Below, in pieces: positions 44,322 through 53,453 of a stretch of DNA of 64,000 nt. The notes under the pieces were generated by a model. It ran no database searches. It was not told where the DNA came from and saw only the letters and a list, made by a program, of their open reading frames with translations. The stretch comes from Bradyrhizobium sp. JYMT SZCCT0180 (GTDB lineage: Bacteria; Pseudomonadota; Alphaproteobacteria; Rhizobiales; Xanthobacteraceae), in NCBI RefSeq assembly GCF_018130165.1, contig NZ_JAFCLZ010000012.1, forward strand, positions 62,001-126,000, in the 5' to 3' direction. Both the position numbers and the translations under genes were made by a program. Each line of letters begins with the position of its first letter. Within the stretch, counting starts at the first letter, position 1.

Positions 44322-45238
44322 GCGCGATGCATGCTTTCGGCAATTGAAATAGAGGGCGTCCAGCCGGTAATCTGTTGCAGTTTCTGGGTTGACGCCTTCA
44401 GCATCGGACGATCAACAGCGCGCACACGAAGCGGGTCCTGCTGAATATCGACTGTCACGCCGGCCGCGGTCCCGATCGTCGCGACGACGTCACCCACGGA
44501 ATGCGTGTTGCCAGTGCCGAGATTCGAAATCAGCGGGCCGCCCTCGAAAGCATCGTGCTTGGCGAGCGCGCGGAATCCATAAGCAACGTCGCTGACGTCG
44601 ATGTAGTCCCGGTGCGGAAACAGGTTTCCCAGCGCGAGTTGGCGGTTACCGGAAGCCAGCTGGCTGATGATCGCGGGCACCAGATGCGGGTTGGTCTCGC
44701 CGGGCCCGACGACGTTGAAAAGCCTGACGATGACGCCGCGGACCTTGTTCTGATTGTGGTAGTGCCTGACGAAGTGCTCGCCATGCAGTTTGGTGTAGCC
44801 GTAAACGTCGACCGGGCCCAGCTCCTCGTCGCGTTCCAGGTGCGCGTCGGGCAATGGTCGGTAGACCGCAGCCGACGAGGCGAATACGAATTTCGTCCCG
44901 GCCGGGGCTCCGTTCAGCAGATTGATCGTTCCCGCCACGTTGATCGCGGCCGCATTTCCGGGTTCGGCCTCGCACGCTGGGATGAAGTGAACGGCAGCCA
45001 AATGATAAATGATCGACGGCCGTATCCTGTTGAGCAATTCGGAAACCGTATCCGCGTCGCGGATGTCCTTCCGGTGCAGCACAAAAGCTTGCCGGTCCAT
45101 CTGCGCCAGGCGATGTTCACCGCTCGCCATATTGTCCAATACGTGGACTTCGCAATCTCTCTCGGCGACAAGCTGGCGCACCAACTCCCGGCCCACGTAT
45201 CCGTTCCCGCCCGTTACCAAAACCGGATCTTTAGTCAT
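44288..45238 (-). CDS. NAD-dependent nucleotide-sugar epimerase/dehydratase
   Basis: Extended SDR, 316 residues, resembling UDP-glucose/GlcNAc 4-epimerases and related dehydratases. The NAD loop is VLVTGGNGYVGRELVRQL. The catalytic Tyr-x3-Lys is VYGYTKLHGE, with the Ser/Thr before it in FASSAAVY, and NVVGPGETNPH follows. ATG 45238 is chosen because homology starts just after it; the longer frame to 45322 is not conserved. It supplies a sugar nucleotide to the neighbouring transferases. The precise substrate cannot be stated. Confidence 0.85.
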   Translation of the reverse strand: MTKDPVLVTGGNGYVGRELVRQLVAERDCEVHVLDNMASGEHRLAQMDRQAFVLHRKDIRDADTVSELLNRIRPSIIYHLAAVHFIPACEAEPGNAAAINVAGTINLLNGAPAGTKFVFASSAAVYRPLPDAHLERDEELGPVDVYGYTKLHGEHFVRHYHNQNKVRGVIVRLFNVVGPGETNPHLVPAIISQLASGNRQLALGNLFPHRDYIDVSDVAYGFRALAKHDAFEGGPLISNLGTGNTHSVGDVVATIGTAAGVTVDIQQDPLRVRAVDRPMLKASTQKLQQITGWTPSISIAESMHRAWTNRMEDGLT

Positions 45239-45388
45239 AACGAGCGTGCCTTGGAGTGAAAAGTTCGAATGGCTGATTGAAGCGCACTCCCGGGATAAGG
45301 AATAAACCTCTACCAGAGTCAACAGCTAAAAGTCGTGCCTTCGGGGGCGTTGCCGGGCCAGGATTTGTCCCGACAGCTGCGAGTGATC

Positions 45389-47803
45389 TCATCGCTCATC
45401 GGCCACAGCAGCGTCCCTGTTCAGAAGCCGACGCATCAGTTGCCGGTATGAATTCAACGCGGTTGGTCGTGCATAGCTGCGGGCAATCTCGGTCGCCCGC
45501 CGACCCTTCTCTTGGGTATTGCCCGCGGCCGAAGCTGCAAACTCGACGGTGCGAGCAATTGCAGCCGGATCTTCGGGTTGTACCACCCAGCCCAGGTCAT
45601 GTTCCTGCACCAGAAGAGCAGCCTCCGCATCCGGCTCTGAGCAGATTATCACCGGTCGTCCCACTGCGAGCAGATTGTAGATCCGGCTTGGTACAGACAC
45701 GCCGGTATTGTTTTTACGATACGGGATTATCCAGATATCGGCGGCCGACAGGAATTCTTCCAGCTCCGCTTCGGGCACGCGCTCAATCAAACTGACGTTG
45801 CGCAGGGGCGTCGCCGCCTGCCTTTTCTTCAATGTGGTCCAGCCGACGCCCTCGCCCGAAAACAGGAAGTGAATGTCCGTATTGTGTTCCAGTATTCGAG
45901 CAGCTTCGAATACGGAGTTGGGGTCGTGCGTGAATCCCGCGTTTCCAGACATGGCCACCAGAAATTTGCTTCCGCAGCGGACGCGAAAGGAATTCTCGGT
46001 GACGACCCGATGTTGAATAGGAAGCGTTGGCCAATTTGGGATAAAGACGATCTTGCTTGGCTGCATGCGTGGATAGGCCATCAACAGCACATTCATGTCG
46101 CGCCCGATGGTGACGACAGCGTCGAGCCATTTGAACAAGACAGAGTTCGCCCAACGCATGATTTTTGTTACTATGGAGCGGGGATGCAGAATGCCGGCCA
46201 TGACAAGCGTGTCCGGATAGAAGTCATGAATAATAAGTGCCGCGGGGATTTTGCGGAGCCTCGCTGCTACGGTTACGGCGTACGGAACTGTGAAAGGCGT
46301 CGTAACGCAAAGGATGGCGTCCTCGCGGCGGGCGTGCTTGAGGATCGCAAAGAACACCTGTAATGCGAACAGGACTGCGGCAAGTGATCGCGAAACCAGC
46401 GCTGATTTTCCTGGCCACCAGCTCTTTATCTCAATAATTGTCGGGAAGGATGACTTCGGGGGCGCCTTCGAGTTGGAGCCGGGTGAGCCCGACAGAACGG
46501 TGACGTCGCAGTCGCGAGCCAACTCCTCGGCAATCTCGGTCATGTAGGCCGAGGTCGTACTCGGAAACGGGGCGTAGTGCTGGGAAATGAGCAGGATTTT
46601 CCCGGCGCTCTGCACCTGGGGAATCGGCAGTATCGATCCGTCTGGCGCCCGACGCTGGTGCCGATTTCGCGTCAGCCCGTCGTAGAGTTCGACGACGGAG
46701 TTCCCGATGATTTTGGCTGACAGCTTTTCGACGACGAGCTTTCTCGCGGCTTGTCCGTAACGGTCGCGAAGCTGGGACGAGTTCGCCAGGCCAAGGATCG
46801 CCGCAGCAAGTGCCACTGGATCCTCGATAGGCACCAGGACGCCGGTCTGATCATGGATGACAACTTCGCGGCAGCCCGGAGCGTCGGTGGCAATCATCGC
46901 TCTGCCGCATGCTGCTGCTTCAAGCAGACTCATGGGCAGGCCTTCGCGATGTGACGGCAACACGGCAAAATGGCAGCGGCGCCAAAGCGAGACGATATTC
47001 TCGATGTGTCCAAGCCAGGTGATTCCCGGCCGTTGGCTCCATTCCCGCGCTTCTTCAATTTGAACGGAGGCGGGGTTGGCTGGATCGGGATTGCCGGCAA
47101 TGATCAGGTTTATATCGTGACCTTGTTCTCGCAAAATGCCGTGGGCGGCTACCAGCGCCCGGATTCCTTTGTCGGTTAGCAAGCGCCCGGCGAAGCCGAT
47201 CGTAATCGGGCCGGTCGGCTCTGGCAGTGGCTGCAACACATCAGTATCGACACCGGATCCGGGGATCAGGATCGTTCGACCGTGCTCTATTCCAAGGCCT
47301 TCGAGGGCGGACAGATCGTCGGGATTCTGGACGAGAACAACGCTTTTTTCGCTATTGAAGAGCCAGGGAAGGAGGGTAGCCATGCTTCGTTTCAGAAGCC
47401 GTGTTCGCCAGGTCACCGAAGTAAAGATGTAGCCCAGGCCGGTGATTGCGTTAACAAGCGGGATTTTTCTTCCCAAAGCTGCAATCGATCCATACACGCA
47501 GCATTGCAAGCCGGAGTGATGCACGATCTGCGGCGCGATCTTGCTTTCAAGCCGTCGAAGCGCAGCGATCGTTGGAATTGCAGCAAATGGAGATAATCCG
47601 CCTCGGCGGAATGGTATCCTATGAAGCGTGAAGCCCTCTGCTTCTATGGCGCTCGCGCCTTTATCGACGCGCGTAGCCACGTGCACTTCATATCCCGCGG
47701 CGCGCGCAGCTCGTGCCATCGGCAGCCGGTTGAGCAAAAACGCGAAGTCTTCGTTTACCACGTATAGCAAGCGCGGGCGCGCGGTAGTCGTTGCGGAAGC
47801 CAT
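45389..47803 (-). CDS. Fused double glycosyltransferase (two GT4-type GT-B units in one chain)
   Basis: Very long 804-residue protein with two complete glycosyltransferases. Unit 1 (about 10-380) begins RLLYVVNEDFAFLLNRLP, has AITGLGYIFTS, and the GT4 motif HREGLPMSLLEAAACG (285-300), resembling PglA/WbpH-type enzymes. A short linker precedes unit 2 (about 402-800), which begins KILLISQHYAPFPSTTSAYM, has TTPFTVPYAVTVAARLRKIP and VPSRIYNLLAVGRPVI, resembling WbuB/WcaI-type enzymes. ATG 47803 is preferred over 47908. In relatives these are usually separate genes. Fusion suggests that two consecutive sugars are added by one protein. Confidence 0.9.
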   Translation of the reverse strand: MASATTTARPRLLYVVNEDFAFLLNRLPMARAARAAGYEVHVATRVDKGASAIEAEGFTLHRIPFRRGGLSPFAAIPTIAALRRLESKIAPQIVHHSGLQCCVYGSIAALGRKIPLVNAITGLGYIFTSVTWRTRLLKRSMATLLPWLFNSEKSVVLVQNPDDLSALEGLGIEHGRTILIPGSGVDTDVLQPLPEPTGPITIGFAGRLLTDKGIRALVAAHGILREQGHDINLIIAGNPDPANPASVQIEEAREWSQRPGITWLGHIENIVSLWRRCHFAVLPSHREGLPMSLLEAAACGRAMIATDAPGCREVVIHDQTGVLVPIEDPVALAAAILGLANSSQLRDRYGQAARKLVVEKLSAKIIGNSVVELYDGLTRNRHQRRAPDGSILPIPQVQSAGKILLISQHYAPFPSTTSAYMTEIAEELARDCDVTVLSGSPGSNSKAPPKSSFPTIIEIKSWWPGKSALVSRSLAAVLFALQVFFAILKHARREDAILCVTTPFTVPYAVTVAARLRKIPAALIIHDFYPDTLVMAGILHPRSIVTKIMRWANSVLFKWLDAVVTIGRDMNVLLMAYPRMQPSKIVFIPNWPTLPIQHRVVTENSFRVRCGSKFLVAMSGNAGFTHDPNSVFEAARILEHNTDIHFLFSGEGVGWTTLKKRQAATPLRNVSLIERVPEAELEEFLSAADIWIIPYRKNNTGVSVPSRIYNLLAVGRPVIICSEPDAEAALLVQEHDLGWVVQPEDPAAIARTVEFAASAAGNTQEKGRRATEIARSYARPTALNSYRQLMRRLLNRDAAVADER

Positions 47804-48046
47804 GCAACTCACATCGTTTGATCTGCTGTTGAGCGGTCCCGCACCCGTTTGGGCTGATACCACACTGAAATGGACATCGATGCCGTGGGCGTCGAAATGC
47901 CGAGTCACCCTACGCCGTTCGGGCTTCGAACTGAAGGGATCACGTCATCATTGTTGCCAAGGTTCGCAGCTGGCATTTTGCGGTCGCCCAGGAACGGGTG
48001 GCCGATCCGGCCTGACGATGCGGACGGCCGCTCTGTTATCGTCTCG

Positions 48047-48325
48047 TTAGCGAACTGGGTCCTGCGACGATGAGGCAGGCTTTGCTTCCTCGCCGCGTTC
48101 TGCGGCGGGCAGCAGCCGTTTCCGTTCGCGTTCCCTCATGAACTCGTCGTACTTCGCGGTGCCCGGCCGCGGTGGCGCGTCCGCCGGCACGCCGCCGGCC
48201 CAGGCCGGTATGGAGTCGCTGACCCCGGCCGAGATTTTTTCGTTGATGGTTCCGCAGCCGCTCAGCGAGCAGCCCGCGAACGCGACGGCAACGAGGACAA
48301 GGATTGGGCGGGTACGGATCGACAT
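48047..48325 (-). CDS. Small predicted lipoprotein
   Basis: 92-residue protein with a lipoprotein signal: a basic start, hydrophobic core ILVLVAVAFAGCSL and lipobox-like SGC (or AGC) with Cys18 or Cys24. The mature part is short and charged, with GTAKYDEFMRERERKRLLP. It resembles small hypothetical lipoproteins of this bacterial group; function unknown. It lies upstream of the fused glycosyltransferase on the same strand but 243 bp away. Confidence 0.65.
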   Translation of the reverse strand: MSIRTRPILVLVAVAFAGCSLSGCGTINEKISAGVSDSIPAWAGGVPADAPPRPGTAKYDEFMRERERKRLLPAAERGEEAKPASSSQDPVR

Positions 48326-48692
48326 GGGGGCAGGTTACTCATTAGACCTTTAAGGATGATGGATTTGAGGCCGCCTTGCGGCAGGGCACGACCTGCCGCT
48401 TATTTGTTGACAGCAACATTTTATTTGTACAAATGTACAAATGGAACGAAGGCCGGAGACGGTTGGGCCGGCCGGTGGGTCTCGCGGACGGTGTTATAAT
48501 ACAGCCCGCGACCTGCCGCAGGAACGCCCCGGGGAACGTGTCCGTCCAAGGAAACGCGCCCTTCGTCCGATTGACAACAAGCCGCGGTGAGACGCCATGT
48601 CGTGGCGCTACCCGGCCGAAAATTTGGGTTATGGTGAGGCAAGGGCCGGGCACTCGGCTCAAGGCACAAGACCGATCAGGGGGAGAAAATTC
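48326..48692. promoter_or_regulatory. Regulatory region of the second liv-type operon
   Basis: 367 bp with no gene. It holds a TTGACA box at 48407-48412 and, 10 bp further, a perfect inverted repeat. A TATAAT at 48495-48500 and a second TTGACA at 48571-48576 lack well-spaced partners. The ribosome site GGGGGAG (about 48679) lies before the binding-protein start. A promoter near 48407 would leave a leader of about 250 nt. Confidence 0.45.
48423..48442. promoter_or_regulatory. Palindromic operator candidate
   Basis: ATTTGTAC-AAAT-GTACAAAT: perfect 8-bp arms around a 4-bp spacer, so 20 bp in all. It starts 10 bp after a consensus TTGACA box and would cover the -10 region, the position of a repressor site. 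The cognate regulator is not in the window. Confidence 0.6.
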
Positions 48693-49865
48693 ATGTCTAT
48701 TCGTCGTCAATTGCTGCTGGCCGCAGGCGCCGTCGCCGGTGTGATGGCCGTTATACCCGCGAAGGCGCAGGACGCCGTCAAGATCGGCCTGATCCTGCCG
48801 ATGACCGGCGGGCAGGCCTCGACCGGCAAGCAGATCGACAACGCCGTCAAGCTCTACATGCAGCAGAAGGGCGACACCGTCGCCGGCAGGAAGATCGAGG
48901 TCATTCTGAAGGATGACGGCGCGGTCCCCGACAACACCAAGCGCCTCGCCCAGGAGTTGATCGTCAACGACAAGGTCAGTTTCATCGCCGGCTTCGGCGT
49001 GACGCCGGCAGCCCTTGCCGCGGCGCCGCTGGCGACCCAGGCCAAGGTCCCGGAAATCGTGATGGCGGCGGGCACCTCGATCATCACCGAGCGTTCGCCC
49101 TATATCGTGCGCACCAGCTTTACGCTGGCGCAATCGTCGACGATCATCGGTGATTGGGCCGCCAAGAACGGCATCAAGAAGGTCGCGACGCTGACTTCCG
49201 ACTACGCGCCCGGCAACGATGCGCTGAACTTCTTCAAGCAGAACTTCACCGCCGGCGGCGGCGAGATCGTGGAAGAGGTCAAGGTGCCCCTGCAGAATCC
49301 GGACTTCGCGCCGTTCCTGCAGCGCATGAAGGATGCCAAGCCGGATGCCGTGTTCGTGTTCGTGCCGGCAGGGCAGGGCGGCAACTTCATGAAGCAATAT
49401 GCCGAGCGCGGTCTCGACAAGGCCGGCATCAAGGTGATCGGCCCCGGCGACGTGATGGATGACGACCTGCTCAACGGCATGGGCGACGCGGCGCTCGGCA
49501 CCGTCACCGCGCATCTGTACTCCGCCGCGCATCCGTCGGCGATGAACAAGGATTTCGTCGCGGCCTACAAGAAGGCCTATAACCAGCGCCCGGGCTTCAT
49601 GGCGGTGGGCGGCTATGACGGCATCCATCTGATCTACGAAGCGCTGAAGAAGACCGGCGGCAAGACCGACGGTGATGGGCTGATCGAGGCGATGAAGGGC
49701 ATGAAGTGGGAGAGCCCGCGCGGCCCGATCTCGATCGATCCGGAAACCCGCGACATCGTGCAGAACATCTACATCCGCAAGGTCGAGAAGGTCGACGGTG
49801 AACTCTACAACGTCGAATTCGCGACCTTCGAGGCGGTCAAGGATTCCGGCAAGACGAAGAAGTGA
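48693..49865 (+). CDS. ABC transporter substrate-binding protein (LivK-like)
   Basis: Periplasmic type-I binding protein, 390 residues. Signal peptide MSIRRQLLLAAGAVAGVMAV ends before QDAVKIGLILPMTGG. Family motifs: MTGGQASTGKQIDNAVKLYM, ILKDDGAVPDNTKRLAQEL and VGGYDGIHLIYEALKK. The two-Arg start is not a full Tat motif. ATG 48693 follows GGGGGAG. It heads a second complete liv-type operon ending in a MetE-like enzyme. The ligand is unknown; amino acids, amides or methylated compounds are possible. Confidence 0.92.
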   Translation: MSIRRQLLLAAGAVAGVMAVIPAKAQDAVKIGLILPMTGGQASTGKQIDNAVKLYMQQKGDTVAGRKIEVILKDDGAVPDNTKRLAQELIVNDKVSFIAGFGVTPAALAAAPLATQAKVPEIVMAAGTSIITERSPYIVRTSFTLAQSSTIIGDWAAKNGIKKVATLTSDYAPGNDALNFFKQNFTAGGGEIVEEVKVPLQNPDFAPFLQRMKDAKPDAVFVFVPAGQGGNFMKQYAERGLDKAGIKVIGPGDVMDDDLLNGMGDAALGTVTAHLYSAAHPSAMNKDFVAAYKKAYNQRPGFMAVGGYDGIHLIYEALKKTGGKTDGDGLIEAMKGMKWESPRGPISIDPETRDIVQNIYIRKVEKVDGELYNVEFATFEAVKDSGKTKK

Positions 49866-49877
49866 CGCCGGCTTCGG

Positions 49878-50023
49878 CGTCATCCTCCGATGCGCAATTG
49901 CGCATCGTGGGGCGCGCGTCCGCTCTCGCTCTGCGTCATGCCCGGCCTTGTGCCGGGCATCCACGTCTTTCTTCGGCGAGCGAAAGGAAGACGTGGATGG
50001 CCGGGACAAGCCCGGCCATGACG
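49878..50023. repeat. Composite intergenic inverted repeat
   Basis: Between the binding-protein gene and livH. The left part (49878 on) starts CGTCATCC and contains TGCGCAATTGCGCA; the right part (49934-50023) begins CGTCATGCCCGGC, has ACGTCTTTC/GAAGACGT inner arms and ends GCCCGGCCATGACGG. Both are relatives of the elements at 17857 and 55288. Confidence 0.75.
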
Positions 50024-50066
50024 GTGTAATTACTTTCGTGTCGCTAATCTCGGCTAAGCCCATCTC

Positions 50067-50936
50067 ATGACCACGCTCTTCACCATCCTGTTCGACGGCG
50101 TCGCCTACGGCATGCTGCTGTTCGTGCTGGCCTGCGGGCTGGCCGTGACGTTGGGGCTGATGAACTTCGTCAATCTCGCCCATGGCGCGTTCGCGATGAC
50201 CGGCGGCTACGTTTGCGCCGTTCTGGTCAACAATTCCGGCTGGCCGTTCTTTGCGGCGCTGCCGCTCGCCTTTGTCGTCAGCGCCGTGATCGGCGTGGCG
50301 CTGGAGCGTACGCTCTACCGCCATCTCTACAACCGAAGCCATCTCGATCAGGTGCTGTTCACGATCGGTCTCACCTTCATGTCGGTGGCGTCGGTCGATT
50401 ACATCATGGGATCGTCGCGCATCTTCATCAAGCTGCCGGCGGCGCTCGAGGGCCAGTTCGATTTCTTCGGCGTCGGCATCGGCCGCTACAGGCTGATGAT
50501 CATCGTGATCTGCGGCCTGCTCACGGTGGGGCTGCAATTGATCCTGGCGAAAACCCGGTTTGGCAGCCGTTTGCGCGCGGCGGTCGATGATCCCCGTGCC
50601 GCCAGCGGCCTCGGCATCAACGTGCCGCAGGTGTTTGCCTTTACCTTCGCCTTCGGTTGCGGGCTTGCCGGTCTGGGCGGCGCGCTGAGCGCCGAAATTC
50701 TCGGCCTCGATCCGTATTTTCCGCTCAAGTTCATGATCTACTTCCTGATCGTGGTCACCGTCGGCGGTTCCTCCAGCATCACCGGGCCGTTTCTGGCTTC
50801 GCTGCTGCTCGGCATCGGCGACGTCGCCGGCAAATATTACGTGCCCAAGATGGGGCCATTCGTCATCTACACCATCATGATCGTGATCCTGATCTGGCGC
50901 CCGAACGGTCTGTTCGGCCGCACCGCGGCGCGGTGA
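50067..50936 (+). CDS. livH: Branched-chain-amino-acid-type ABC permease LivH
   Basis: LivH-type permease, 289 residues, about eight membrane helices. The region FVNLAHGAFAMTGGYV matches the conserved LivH loop, and AVDDPRAASGLGINVPQVFAFTF follows the coupling helix. It is separated from the binding-protein gene by a repeat, and from livM by 6 bp. Forms the membrane channel with LivM. Intact. Confidence 0.93.
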   Translation: MTTLFTILFDGVAYGMLLFVLACGLAVTLGLMNFVNLAHGAFAMTGGYVCAVLVNNSGWPFFAALPLAFVVSAVIGVALERTLYRHLYNRSHLDQVLFTIGLTFMSVASVDYIMGSSRIFIKLPAALEGQFDFFGVGIGRYRLMIIVICGLLTVGLQLILAKTRFGSRLRAAVDDPRAASGLGINVPQVFAFTFAFGCGLAGLGGALSAEILGLDPYFPLKFMIYFLIVVTVGGSSSITGPFLASLLLGIGDVAGKYYVPKMGPFVIYTIMIVILIWRPNGLFGRTAAR

Positions 50937-50942
50937 ACCGAT

Positions 50943-51974
50943 ATGAGCGCGCTTCCCGAAGTCTCGTCTCATGCTATGGCTCGCTCCCGCTGGCGCGGAG
51001 GCGAGATCGCGTTCTGGGTTCTGGTGCTGGCCTGCGCATTCCTGTTTCCGTCGCGCTATCTGATCATGACGGACATCCTGCGGCTGGCCCTGTTCGCGCT
51101 GTCGCTCGATCTGATCCTTGGCTATGCCGGTATCGTGTCGCTCGGCCATGCCGCCTTCTTCGGCGTCGGCGCCTATTGTGCCGGGCTGCTGGCGCTCCAC
51201 GGCATCATCACCGAACCGGTGATTGCGCTGGTCGCGGCCGGGCTCGTCGCCATGGTGGTCGGCTTTCTCACCAGTTTCCTTGTCATCCGAGGCGTCGACC
51301 TGACCCGGTTGATGGTGACGCTCGGGATTGCATTGCTGCTGGAAGCGCTGGGTGAGCGTTTCTCCAACATCACCGGTGGCACCGACGGCCTGCAGGGCAT
51401 CGAGATGGCGCCGATCCTTGGGTTGTTCGCCTTCGACATGTTCGGCAAGACCGGCTTCTTCTATTCGCTGATCGTGCTGTTCCTGCTGTTCCTGCTCGCG
51501 CGCCGGGTGGTGAACTCGCCATTCGGCCTGTCGCTGCGCGCGATCAAGAACAATCCGCTGCGGGCGTCCGCCATCGGCGTGCCGGTCAACCGCCGCCTCA
51601 TCGCGATCTATACGCTGGCCGCGTTCTACGCCGGCATTGCCGGCGCGCTGTTCACCCAGACCACGGCGCTGGCCTCGCTCGACGTGTTCGCGTTCGAAAA
51701 ATCGGCCGATCTGATGCTGGTGCTGGTGCTCGGCGGCACCGGATATCTTTATGGCGGCCTGATCGGCGCGGTTGTGTTCAAGATGCTGCAGGAATTCTTC
51801 TCCACCATCACGCCGCAATACTGGCTGTTCTGGATCGGTCTCGTGCTGGTCGTGATCGTGCTGGTCGGCCGCGACCGCATGCATCGCTGGGCGCTGTGGC
51901 TGCCCAATCTCGTGATCCGGAAAATCGCCGGACGCAAAGCCGTCGTGGCTGTTCCCGAAAGTGACGCGCCATGA
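50943..51974 (+). CDS. livM: Branched-chain-amino-acid-type ABC permease LivM
   Basis: LivM-type permease, 343 residues, about ten membrane helices. The core LSLDLILGYAGIVSLGHAAFFG and the coupling region FGLSLRAIKNNPLRASAIG are conserved. The stop overlaps the livG start by 4 bp (ATGA). Works with the LivH encoded just upstream. Intact. Confidence 0.93.
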   Translation: MSALPEVSSHAMARSRWRGGEIAFWVLVLACAFLFPSRYLIMTDILRLALFALSLDLILGYAGIVSLGHAAFFGVGAYCAGLLALHGIITEPVIALVAAGLVAMVVGFLTSFLVIRGVDLTRLMVTLGIALLLEALGERFSNITGGTDGLQGIEMAPILGLFAFDMFGKTGFFYSLIVLFLLFLLARRVVNSPFGLSLRAIKNNPLRASAIGVPVNRRLIAIYTLAAFYAGIAGALFTQTTALASLDVFAFEKSADLMLVLVLGGTGYLYGGLIGAVVFKMLQEFFSTITPQYWLFWIGLVLVVIVLVGRDRMHRWALWLPNLVIRKIAGRKAVVAVPESDAP

Positions 51975-52723
51975 CGATCGCGCTGGAAACCAAGGGACTG
52001 GAAAAATCATTCGGCGGCCTGCGCGTCACGCGTGACCTGTCGCTGCGGGTCGAGCAGGGCGCCCGCCATGCCCTGATCGGGCCGAACGGCGCCGGCAAGA
52101 CCACGGTCATCAACCTGCTCACCGGCGTGCTGCAGCCGAACGCCGGTCGTATCCTGCTCGAGGGCAACGACATCACCGATCTGCCTGTTCACAAGCGGGT
52201 GCTGCGCGGGCTGTCGCGCACCTTCCAGATCAACCAGCTCTATGCCGATCTGACGCCGCTGGAGACCATCGGGCTTGCGGTGTCCGAACGGCTCGGGCGC
52301 GGCGGCGACTGGTGGCGGCGGATGGGGACGCGGGGCGACGTTAACCAGGAGGTCGCCGAGACGCTGTCGCGCTTTCACCTGCTCGACGTCATGAACGAGC
52401 TCACCGCAACATTGCCCTACGGCAAGCAGCGCCTGCTCGAGATCGCGGTCGCGATCGCGACCAGGCCGCGCGTGCTGCTGCTCGACGAGCCGGCCGCCGG
52501 CGTGCCCGAGAGCGAGCGCCACGATATCCTGGCAGCCGTCGCCGCGCTGCCGCGCGACGTTACGGTGCTTCTGATCGAGCACGACATGGATCTGGTGTTT
52601 TCGTTCGCGGACCGGATTTCGGTGCTGGTCAACGGCGCCATGCTGGTCGAGGGCCCGCCGGACGAGGTGGCGCGCGATCCGCAGGTCAAGGCGGTCTATC
52701 TCGGCGAGGCTGCCGATGTCTGA
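51971..52723 (+). CDS. livG: Branched-chain-amino-acid-type ABC transporter ATPase LivG
   Basis: LivG-type ATPase, 250 residues. Walker A is GPNGAGKTT, the LivG motif is GLSRTFQINQLYADLTP, the signature region is LPYGKQRLLEIAVAIA, and Walker B is VLLLDEPAAGVP. Overlaps livM by 4 bp and the next gene by 8 bp, so the operon is tightly coupled. Unlike the livG of the first cluster, it has no acidic tail. Confidence 0.93.
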   Translation: MTIALETKGLEKSFGGLRVTRDLSLRVEQGARHALIGPNGAGKTTVINLLTGVLQPNAGRILLEGNDITDLPVHKRVLRGLSRTFQINQLYADLTPLETIGLAVSERLGRGGDWWRRMGTRGDVNQEVAETLSRFHLLDVMNELTATLPYGKQRLLEIAVAIATRPRVLLLDEPAAGVPESERHDILAAVAALPRDVTVLLIEHDMDLVFSFADRISVLVNGAMLVEGPPDEVARDPQVKAVYLGEAADV

Positions 52724-53432
52724 TTTACTCGCCATCAACGGCCTGCGCGCCGGTTATGGGCAAGCGGTGGTGCTGCCGGGGATGTCGCTGACGCTGGGCG
52801 AAGGGCAGGTGCTGGCGCTGCTCGGCCGCAACGGCACCGGCAAGACCACGCTGATCAATTCGATCGTCGGCATTACCCGGCGTTTTGGCGGCACGGTCAC
52901 ACTCGGCGGGCTGGATATCACGTCGATGCGGCCGGATCAGCGGGCGCGCGCCGGAATCGGCTGGGTGCCGCAGGAACGCAACATCTTCCGTTCGCTGACG
53001 GTGGAGGAGAACATGACCGCGGTGGCCCAGCCCGGCCCATGGACCGTCGACAGGGTTTACGAAATGTTTCCGCGGCTGAAGGAACGCCGCAGTAATTTCG
53101 GCAACCAGCTCTCCGGCGGCGAACAGCAGATGCTGGCGATCGGCCGGGCGCTGACGCTCAATCCGAAGGTGCTGCTGCTGGACGAGCCGACCGAGGGGCT
53201 GGCACCCATCATCGTCGAGGAGCTGCTGCGGGCGCTCGGCACCATCACCCGCGCCGGGGGGATCTGCTCGATTATTGTCGAGCAGAATGCCCAAAAGATT
53301 CTGGGGTTGGCCGACCGGGTTGTGATATTGGAACGCGGCGCGATCGTCCATGATGCGGCGTCCAGCGCCCTGAAGGCCGATCCTGCGGTACTCGAACGCT
53401 ATCTTGGCGTCGCTGGCGCCGCAGCACACTAG
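52716..53432 (+). CDS. livF: Branched-chain-amino-acid-type ABC transporter ATPase LivF
   Basis: LivF-type ATPase, 238 residues. Walker A is GRNGTGKTT, the signature is LSGGEQQMLAIGRAL, and Walker B is VLLLDEPTEGLAP. The motif GWVPQERNIFRSLTVEENM is typical of LivF. Overlaps livG by 8 bp and is followed 21 bp later by the MetE-like gene, so all six genes are probably one transcription unit. Confidence 0.93.
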   Translation: MSDLLAINGLRAGYGQAVVLPGMSLTLGEGQVLALLGRNGTGKTTLINSIVGITRRFGGTVTLGGLDITSMRPDQRARAGIGWVPQERNIFRSLTVEENMTAVAQPGPWTVDRVYEMFPRLKERRSNFGNQLSGGEQQMLAIGRALTLNPKVLLLDEPTEGLAPIIVEELLRALGTITRAGGICSIIVEQNAQKILGLADRVVILERGAIVHDAASSALKADPAVLERYLGVAGAAAH

Positions 53433-53453
53433 ATAATCCCTGGGAGTAAGACC

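Noticed and set aside
48342..52010. 1222-codon open frame on the minus strand opposite the second liv operon
   Set aside because: It lies antisense to four well-supported liv genes (binding protein, livH, livM and the start of livG). High G+C codon bias opens the opposite strand; the translation is rich in His, Arg, Asp and Gln and resembles no family.
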